The notes below the pieces were generated by a model. That model saw only the letters and a program-made list of their open reading frames with translations, was not told where the DNA came from and searched no databases. The translations under genes were made by a program, and so were the position numbers. Positions 8,991 through 16,400 of a stretch of 64,000 nucleotides of DNA are shown one piece after another (position 1 is the stretch's first letter; every line of letters begins with the position of its first letter). Origin of the DNA: Elainella saxicola E1 (GTDB taxonomy: Bacteria > Cyanobacteriota > Cyanobacteriia > Elainellales > Elainellaceae); NCBI GenBank assembly GCA_002796835.1, contig LUGL01000067.1:1-64000 (forward strand). Reading direction: 5' to 3'.

Positions 8991-9017
8991 CCAATCCTAT
9001 ATTTTCAATCCACAATC

Positions 9018-9956
9018 CTAAGCATCTTCTTGCCCAAGTGCCCCTGGTGCTCCTGTGAGCGTGCGTTGGGGAGAACAGGTCAGAATCATAATCACCAGCG
9101 TCAGGATATAGGGGGCTGCATTAAACAGGTAGTAACCCTCTTTGATGCCGACTGATTGCAGCGCTGGTCCCAATGCTTGAGCGCCACCAAACAGCAAGGA
9201 AGCCAAAAGACATTGCAGGGGATTCCACCGGGCAAAAATCACCAGCGCCACCGCCATCAAGCCCTGTCCACTGGAAATCCGCTCGGTCCAAACGCCGGGA
9301 TAATAAAGCGACAGAGAGGCTCCGCCAATTCCGGCTAAAAAGCTGCCTGCCATGACGCTGAGCATCCGCACTTTAAACGGGGAAATCCCCATGGCCCTCG
9401 CTGCTGCAGGACTGTCTCCCACCGCACGGATATAGAGGCCCCAGCGAGTTGAGCTAAAGAACCAGTGCAGGAACGGTGCCAGCAACGCCCCAAGAATAAA
9501 CAAGGGGCTAATTTTCAGGGCTGCTTCGACTGCCGGATTCTGACTCCAGCCTGCGAGATCGATCGTCGGCAATTGAGGCGCAGTTGGCTTAATGAACGGC
9601 TTGCCAAAGAAGAAAGCAAGACCGCTGCCAAAAATAATCATGGCAATGCCCACGGCGACATCATTGACGCGCGGCTGCTGAGAAAGCCAGCCATGAATTG
9701 CTCCTAATGCGAGACCAGAAATTCCAGCCACTAACACCCCTAACCAGGGCGATCCAGTGAGATAGGAAATGGCGTAAGCGCTCATGGCTCCCATCAGCAG
9801 CGTGCCTTCTAGACCAAGGTTAATTTTGCCGCTCTTTTCCGTCAGGCATTCCCCTAAACTGACAAACAGGAATGGAGTGCCGCCACGCATCGTACCCGCC
9901 AAAATGGCTAACAATACTCCCCACCATCCCAGGGCAGATTCTGCTGGACTACTCAT
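9018..9956 (-). CDS. ABC permease of the BMP/Nup-type importer (second subunit, NupQ-like)
   Basis: A 312-residue inner-membrane protein with about eight to nine hydrophobic helices. The motifs LGECLTEKSGKINLGLEGTL near residue 30, RAVGDSPAAARAMGIS and the GISPFKVRMLSVMAGSFLAG segment are those of the branched permease family used by simple-sugar and nucleoside importers (YufQ/NupQ-like). The start ATG at 9956 lies only 3 bp after the stop of the partner permease, so the two are co-translated. Together with the lipoprotein and double ATPase it forms one importer. The product acts in the plasma membrane; the solute is not predictable from the permease. Confidence 0.85.
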   Translation of the reverse strand: MSSPAESALGWWGVLLAILAGTMRGGTPFLFVSLGECLTEKSGKINLGLEGTLLMGAMSAYAISYLTGSPWLGVLVAGISGLALGAIHGWLSQQPRVNDVAVGIAMIIFGSGLAFFFGKPFIKPTAPQLPTIDLAGWSQNPAVEAALKISPLFILGALLAPFLHWFFSSTRWGLYIRAVGDSPAAARAMGISPFKVRMLSVMAGSFLAGIGGASLSLYYPGVWTERISSGQGLMAVALVIFARWNPLQCLLASLLFGGAQALGPALQSVGIKEGYYLFNAAPYILTLVIMILTCSPQRTLTGAPGALGQEDA

Positions 9957-9959
9957 GAT

Positions 9960-11063
9960 TTAGCTCCCTTGTGCGGTGACTGAGGTTGGTATAGCAGGCT
10001 GAGGCGCTGGTGGTAGGCGATCGGGCTTTTCCTTAAAGAAGGGCAGACGACCATAAAGTGAATCACTGTACAGCACGACCAAAAAGATGATGCCTTCGAA
10101 CACCAGCACTGTGGCATCGGGCAAACCATGCGATCGCTGCAAAATGCCGCCGCTGGCTAGAATCCCCCCAACCAAGAGCGACACTAGAATAGCTGCTAAA
10201 GGATTTTGGCGAGCCGCAAAAGCGACCAGAATTCCCCCATAGCCGTAGCCCACATTCAGCGATTCGTTGGCAGCTCCCTGTACGGCGGCAATCTCCACCA
10301 TGCCTGCTAAGCCAGCGCAAGAGCCCGCTAAGAAACAGATGGTCAGGGTGAGTTTGCCGACTGGCAGACCAGCTAAACGAGCTGCTCGCATGTTGCCTCC
10401 CGCAGCCCGGGTGGAAAAGCCAAAGGTCGTACGCTGAATCAGAAAATAGGCAATGACGCAGGCGATCAGTCCATAAACCAGGCCCCAGTGGACTCGCGTA
10501 CCAGGAATGTCACCCAACATGTTGATCTCAGCCAGCGGCGCAGTAGAAGGTTTGTTGAGTGAGTTCGGATCGCGCATTGGGCCACCGACCAAATGGTTCA
10601 AGATGGCGATCGCAATATAGTTCAGCAACAGACTGCTGATGGTTTCATTTACAGCGCGATAATGCCGCAATGCCCCGACAATGGCGATCCAGATGCCGCC
10701 CGCTCCCATGCCAGCCAATGCCATGAAGGATTGCACCCAGAAAGAGGGGACTGCAGTTCCGAGCGCTAAGCCCATCGACACGGCAGCCAATCCACCCATC
10801 ACGAGTGCGCCCTCATTGCCGATAATCACCAGCCCCAGGCGTGCAGGCAGCAATGTACATAAAGAGGACAGCATCAACGGAGCCGCCCGAATCAGCGTGT
10901 TTTGAAAGGTGTTCCAGCTACCAAAGGCCGCTTTCCAAATTGAGGCATAAACAGCAAAGGGATTTGCGCCGACAAAGCTGCAAAAGAGGCCAAACAGCAG
11001 CAACCCAAACAGAATTGCGGCGATCGGAATGCAGATCGATTCAAGCGTTTTGCGAAGTGCCAT
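9960..11063 (-). CDS. ABC permease of the BMP/Nup-type importer (first subunit, NupP-like)
   Basis: A polytopic permease of 367 residues (ATG at 11063). The frame extends to a TTG at 11132, but that start would lie inside the preceding gene and adds a non-hydrophobic leader; the ATG begins MALRKTLESICIPIAAILFG, leading straight into the first membrane helix as expected. Visible family motifs include the LVIIGNEGALVMGGLAAVSM region, LLNYIAIAILNHLVGGPMRD and the cytoplasmic loop RAAGGNMRAARLAGLPVGK that contacts the ATPase. The last helices are followed by a proline-rich tail. It pairs with the permease at 9018. Identification as an importer permease is firm; start choice is moderate. Confidence 0.85.
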   Translation of the reverse strand: MALRKTLESICIPIAAILFGLLLFGLFCSFVGANPFAVYASIWKAAFGSWNTFQNTLIRAAPLMLSSLCTLLPARLGLVIIGNEGALVMGGLAAVSMGLALGTAVPSFWVQSFMALAGMGAGGIWIAIVGALRHYRAVNETISSLLLNYIAIAILNHLVGGPMRDPNSLNKPSTAPLAEINMLGDIPGTRVHWGLVYGLIACVIAYFLIQRTTFGFSTRAAGGNMRAARLAGLPVGKLTLTICFLAGSCAGLAGMVEIAAVQGAANESLNVGYGYGGILVAFAARQNPLAAILVSLLVGGILASGGILQRSHGLPDATVLVFEGIIFLVVLYSDSLYGRLPFFKEKPDRLPPAPQPAIPTSVTAQGS

Positions 11064-11112
11064 ATCAAAGGGGTGAGAAGAGGAAAAGGAATCAGACAGA
11101 ACCAAAGAAAAA

Positions 11113-12312
11113 CTAGCTGCCGATCGAACCAATCACTCCTTCCACGAGGTAATTCATCTCCTCCAGCTTCGGATCTTGTTGCTTCAGCGAGGTGCCAGCG
11201 GGGATGACGACATTTCCCTTGTTGTCTTTAATTTCTCCGGTATAAATCACCATGCTGCCGTCCATGAATTTGGCTTTTGCAGCTTCTGCGGCTTTCTTGG
11301 TGTCTGAGCTGACGGCAGGTCCATAATCCGACACTTTACAGAAGCCATCCTTGAGGCCACCGCGCAGCAGGTGAGGAATGTCACCACTCATCAGGGTTTT
11401 ACCCGATTTAATGTCGGTCAGCAGTTTCGTGTAGATATTGGCCCAGTCCCATTCAGCCCCGGTCAGGTAGCCTTTGGGAGCCAAAGCAGACTGGTTGGCG
11501 TGATAGCCCGAGCAGAAAATCCCGCGTTTCTCGGCGGTTTCCATCACCACTTTAGGACTGTCCACATGGCAGGTCAGCACATCGACATCCTGGTCAGCCA
11601 TGCTGTTAGCCGCTTCTGCTTCCTTCAAGGGCAATGACCAATCTCCAGTAAAGATCACCTGGGTTGTGACGTCGGGGTTAACGCTCTTGGCACCAAGGGT
11701 AAAGCTATTAATGTTGCGTAATACTTGCGGAATCGGTTTAGCTGCAACGAAGCCAAGTTTGCCTGTTTTTGAAGTAGAACCCGCGACGATACCAGCGATG
11801 TATTGGGCTTCGTCGATATAGCCAAAATAGCTGCCGACGTTTTTCGGGTGAGTACCTTCTTTGTAGAGACCACCACAGTGGAAAAACTGCACATCTGGGT
11901 ACTCCTGGGCCATTTTGAGAATGTGGGGATCAAAATAGCCGAACGAGGTGGGAAAGAGCACCTTTGCTCCGTCAATGTCGATCATGCTGCGCATGGATTC
12001 AGTGACTGCTGTCGTTTCCGGCACGCTGGCTTCTTCTACCAATTTCACCCAGGTCAGTGCTTTTGTTAAACCAGCCGCCCCTTCTGCATGGGCCTGATTA
12101 TATCCATAGTCATCTTTCGGTCCGACGTAGATGAAGCCAACGGTCATCTGCTCGCCATCCCCTGACCCAGCATTTGCCCCTGCATCAGCCTGTCCTGAGG
12201 TGCTTGCGGTGCAGCCCGTTCCAAATTTGGTCGTCACCCCAAAGGCCGTAGCAGCTAACAGCCCTCGAACAATTTGCCGACGAGATAGATGAAACAGTTT
12301 CTCTTGACTCAC
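11113..12312 (-). CDS. BMP-family substrate-binding lipoprotein
   Basis: The solute receptor of the importer, BMP/PnrA type (basic membrane protein). The start is GTG at 12312: AGGAG lies 7 bases upstream, far better than the TTG at 12339 that gives the longest frame. The N-terminus SRRQIVRGLLAATAFG (Arg11-Arg12) looks like a twin-arginine-type signal, ending in a lipobox-like FGTGC with Cys34, followed by a Ser/Gly/Ala linker. The mature part carries family motifs GFIYVGPKDDYGYNQAH, FPTSFGYFDPHI, NVGSYFGYIDEAQYIAGIVAG and GYLTGAEWDWANIY. It is first in the operon, directly downstream of the NtcA box at 12486. BMP proteins usually bind nucleosides; here the neighbouring amidases suggest another N-rich ligand. 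Confidence 0.85.
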   Translation of the reverse strand: MSQEKLFHLSRRQIVRGLLAATAFGVTTKFGTGCTASTSGQADAGANAGSGDGEQMTVGFIYVGPKDDYGYNQAHAEGAAGLTKALTWVKLVEEASVPETTAVTESMRSMIDIDGAKVLFPTSFGYFDPHILKMAQEYPDVQFFHCGGLYKEGTHPKNVGSYFGYIDEAQYIAGIVAGSTSKTGKLGFVAAKPIPQVLRNINSFTLGAKSVNPDVTTQVIFTGDWSLPLKEAEAANSMADQDVDVLTCHVDSPKVVMETAEKRGIFCSGYHANQSALAPKGYLTGAEWDWANIYTKLLTDIKSGKTLMSGDIPHLLRGGLKDGFCKVSDYGPAVSSDTKKAAEAAKAKFMDGSMVIYTGEIKDNKGNVVIPAGTSLKQQDPKLEEMNYLVEGVIGSIGS

Positions 12313-12485
12313 TGGTTGACTCCTAGTAACAAAACACAAGCAACAGGCACAGTATGAGAAGCGTATTAATCGCTACTGTCAACTCGCCCAACGGTGAAGC
12401 AGGGCTGGCAGGGATAGACTGATGTTGCTCTCCCCTAATCGGGAGTTGTAACTGTACTTATCCACCAACTACCTAACCAAAAACG

Positions 12486-12499
12486 GTAGTGAAGGCTAC
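12486..12499 (-). promoter_or_regulatory. NtcA-binding palindrome upstream of the nitrogen operon
   Basis: The sequence GTAGTGAAGGCTAC fits the NtcA consensus GTA-N8-TAC exactly. It lies 173 bp upstream of the first gene of the operon. On the minus strand a possible -10 element, TAAGTA (12460-12455), follows 25 bp after the box, slightly longer than the usual spacing for NtcA-activated promoters; TACAGT follows at 29 bp. NtcA is the global nitrogen activator of cyanobacteria, so induction under nitrogen limitation is the inferred control. Confidence 0.6.
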
Positions 12500-13425
12500 A
12501 TTTGTCCAAACAGTTTGACGAGAATCCGATAGAAATTTAACTTTTATGCCACATAACTCTTGATAAAAAGTCTCAATTCAACACAGATGCTTTGACGCTG
12601 ATGGCGACTCAATGGCAGTTCACAATTAGTTCACAATTAAAAGAGGTTGCCAGTCGTTTTTAATCAGGTCTTTCATTGAAAGTCAGAGGCTTTAAAAGTG
12701 TGATTCGCAGGTTGCCCCTTCAGCGATCGATCTGGGTGGTTTACGGTTGGGCGATTTACGGTTTGATCAAGTCACTTTCAGGCGATCGTCAGTTTTTCGA
12801 TCGGATTATGCCTAATCCTGGGGAACGAAAAGTCAATAAAAGCAGGATCTTTTGTGGGGTAGACATTTTGTCCGCCCAGACAGCTCAAGAAACCCATGCC
12901 CCATGATTGAATCTACAACCCCTGGTTTGTATCAATACTCAGCGAGCTAACAGAAAGGGGTGAAAGACGAACTAATTGTGAGTGTCGAAGTCAAAATGGG
13001 AATGATAAAAGTTTTGACAGAAATAATTCCAGATGCAGAATTTTGTCGACGCCAATATCAACAGCTAAATCAACAGTATGGTGAATAGATCGCTTGATAG
13101 AAAGCGATTCTTCTCAGTAATTTCAACGATCTTTTACGTTTTTGCAACAAATAACAGGTCTTAAGAACAGGGCTTACCACACTGGAAGCGGCTTTCAGTA
13201 AGGGCTGGAGAGGATTTCAAGCATTCCTTTCTTGATCGAAGACTGTACTAATGTCCGGATAGCAGATGGCTGTCCTGAAGAATGGTTCTAGAGATCGATG
13301 GGTGGGCTAGTTCGTGACTCTAGAGGCATTAGCAAAATTGAGTGCAAAATGCTCATCTGCGGTCACTGTAAAAAAATATTTCTGACATTCCGTTATCCAC
13401 AAGACTAAGGGGTTCCCAACTTCAG
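12500..13425. other. Long intergenic region before the hybrid kinase
   Basis: More than 900 bp without a convincing gene. It holds hairpin repeat copy B (12852-12893) and a 42-codon frame at 12960-13088 (GTG start, ending QYQQLNQQYGE) that could be the tail of a decayed gene, as the predicted ribosome-binding site is too close to the start. No RNA gene was recognised. The promoter of the kinase gene should lie in the last 200 bp. Confidence 0.4.
12852..12893. repeat. Dispersed hairpin repeat, copy B
   Basis: Matches copy A (8950-8990) base for base over most of 40 bp: TTGTGGGGT, GACAT, TTGTCCGCCC, GACAG and TCAAGAAACC are shared. The stem GGGTAGACA/TGTCCGCCC contains one mismatch here. Copies A and B bracket the three transporter genes of the nitrogen operon. 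Confidence 0.7.
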
Positions 13426-16400
13426 GTGTTGCAAATATTCCCTATGAGACAAACCCACTTGCATCAGCAATCGCTCTACGCCAATCGTCCTCTCTCGCTT
13501 CTCCAATTTAGGTTGATAACATTGGCGGTAATGGTCATCTACTACAGTGCTGCGAAACTCAGTAGCTTGGTGGCACTGCCTATGCCACCCGGCAATGTAT
13601 CCGCAGTTTGGCTGCCTGCGTCGATCGCATGGGCTGCAATCTTCACGATTGGTTATCGAGCCTGGTGGGGGATTGGCTTGGCTGATGCCCTGTTTGGTTT
13701 ACAGGGTTTGGCGAACAGTGCAGATTTAACTATCCCGGCAGTTCTTGCCAGTCTATCCAGCTCAGCAGGGAATACCTTAGAAGCAGTGGTTGCAGTGTTT
13801 TTAGTTCGGCGATGGAGCCAGAGTGGTTATCCGTTCGATCGGGCCAGGGATGTCTTCCAATTTTTGCTGATTGTTTTGCTGTGTCCCGCAGTGAACGCAG
13901 CCTGGGGCGTGAGTAGCTTCTGTTTGAGTGGTTTATCCGATTGGGCAGATTTTGCAACGCTGTGGCACACTTGGTGGACGGGAAATGCTGTGAGTGTCCT
14001 CGCTTTTCTGCCGCTGCTGTTGAGCTGGAAACGCGAGACCTTCCGGACGCTACAGCCAAAGCAAGTGGTGGAAGGCGCTTTTGTTTTAGGGGTTGTGCTG
14101 AGCATTAGCAAAGTCGCCTTTAGCTGGGGCTATCCGATCGAATATTTACTGATTTCCTGTTTGGTTTGGGCTGCCTTTCGTCTGGGTAAACCGATGGCGA
14201 CCTTAGGAATCGCGATCGTTTCCTGCCTCGTGCTTTGGGCAACGGTGCATAATCGAGGTATCTTTGCGCGTCCCTCGCTGAATGAATCCCTCTTACTCGT
14301 GCAGGCATTTGTAGGAGTGGTCTCAGTTACAACCCTGGTAGTTACCGCGATTTTGCAGGAACGGCAGCAATCTCAGCGCAAGTTGAGAGAAAGTGACAAT
14401 CACTATCGTTCAGTGGTGAATCAACTCAAAGAGGTGGTTTTCCAAACGGATACTAATGGGTGTTGGACATTTCTCAATCCAGCCTGGACGGAAATTACAG
14501 GGTTTACGATCGAAGAAACGGTAGGCACTTCCGTGCTGGACTATATTTATCCTGGCGATCGCCAGCTAGATTTAGAGAAGTTTCAGCCCTTATTTAAACA
14601 GAAAAAGGAATATTGTCGGCACGAAATTCGCTATATTACCAAGGATAATTCTTTCCGCTGGCTCGAAGTTTTTGCCTGCCTTACGCTCGACCCCAATGGC
14701 AAAATTTTAGGAACCTCTGGCACCCTCACCGATATTACAGAACGCAAGCAGGCCCAAATGGCGCTCATCGAAAGTCAGAAACGGCTTCAGCTGGCGTTGA
14801 CCTGTGCTTGTATGGGCACATGGGAATGGAATATGGTGACGAATATTGAAACTTGGTCGGCAGAAACAAGCGCTCTGTTCGGATTGGCCCCTGGCACCTT
14901 CCCTGGCACTTACGAAGCATTCCTGGAGATTATCCATCCAGAAGACCGGGCTGCCATAACTCAGGCCCAAACCACTTCTCTAGATAATGGTGGTCAATAT
15001 CGCTCTGAATATCGGGTCCGCCGTTCCGGTGGAGGCTTCCGCTGGTTATGCAGCGTGGGTAATTATTTATATGACAGTGAAGGTCAAGCAAATCGCCTCG
15101 TTGGCATTACGATGGATGTAACAGAGCGTAAACAGGCAGAAGCGGCGCTGCAAGAAAGTGAACGACGGTTTCGGACACTGGCTAGTTTTGCGCCTGTCGG
15201 CATCTTTCTCTCCAATGCCCAAGGGCAGTTCACCTATGTGAACGATCGGTGGTGTGAACTGACGCGGCTCATCCCCGAACAAGCTTGTGCAGATAATTGG
15301 CTGAAGGCTTTGCATCCAGAAGACCGTGAACGAGTTGCGGTGGCATGGAGCAATGCAGCTCAATTAGAGCAGGAATTTGCCTTGGAATACCGCTTTTTGC
15401 GTCCCGATGGTTCCGAAGTATGGGTGTTCGGGCAGGCGTCTCCAATGCGCGATCAGGCAGGAGCAATCACTGGTTTTATTGGCACAATTAATGACATTAC
15501 CGATCAAAAACAAGCTGAAAAAGCGCTCCAGCAAAGTAATCAACTCCTACATGCAGTCAGCGATATTCAGTCCCAATTCATTGCAGATGTCGAACCTCGC
15601 ATGTTGTTCGATGCCTTACTGGATAATTTGCTGGAGCTGACTCAAAGCGCCTATGGTTTTACCAGTGAAATTCTCTATGCTGCCGATGGAACGACTTCCG
15701 TGGAAGCAGCTCATATGAAAATGCGAGGCAGACCCTACCTCAAAACCTATTCTGTTACGAATATTGCCTGGAATGAGGAAACCTGTGCCCTTTATGCAGA
15801 ACAATCGCCTAAAGGGATGGAGTTCCATAATCTTCAAACCCTGTTTGGGGCAGTAATCATGACGGGTAAACCGGTCATTTCTAACTCACCTGCTACCGAT
15901 CCCCGCCGAGGTGGCCTACCCGAAGGACATCCCCCGCTCAATGCATTTTTAGGTCTACCACTCTATCAAAATAATGTGTTGATTGGCATGGTTGCGGTCG
16001 CTAACCGATCGGGCGGATATGATGAAGCGTTAGTGGAACATCTGCAGCCTTTCTTGGCCACTTGCGCGAATATTATGGCAGCATATCGTAACGATCGCCG
16101 TCGGCAACAGGTAGAAGCGGCGCTGCAACAGCAATTACAACAAACTTTGTTACTGAAGCAAATCACTGAAGAGATTCGTCAAAGTCTGAACAGTAAACAA
16201 ATTTTTGAAACGGCTTCACTTCAGATTGGTCATGCGTTTCGAGTGAATCGCTGTTGCATTCGCACTTATATTACGGAACCATTACCTTTAATGCCTGTAG
16301 TTGCTGAATATTTGGAACCGGGGTATCACTCGATCGCCCATTTGCCTATTCCCATGGTGAAGAATCCCTATACAAAGCGACTGTTAAACCAGGATCCAGC

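Noticed and set aside
12676-12906. Plus-strand frame of 76 codons before the kinase gene
   Set aside because: It runs through the hairpin repeat copy B and shows no protein-like pattern or ribosome-binding site.
12960-13088. 42-codon GTG frame ending QYQQLNQQYGE
   Set aside because: Possibly the tail of a decayed gene, but no upstream part and no recognised family; mentioned only in the intergenic description.
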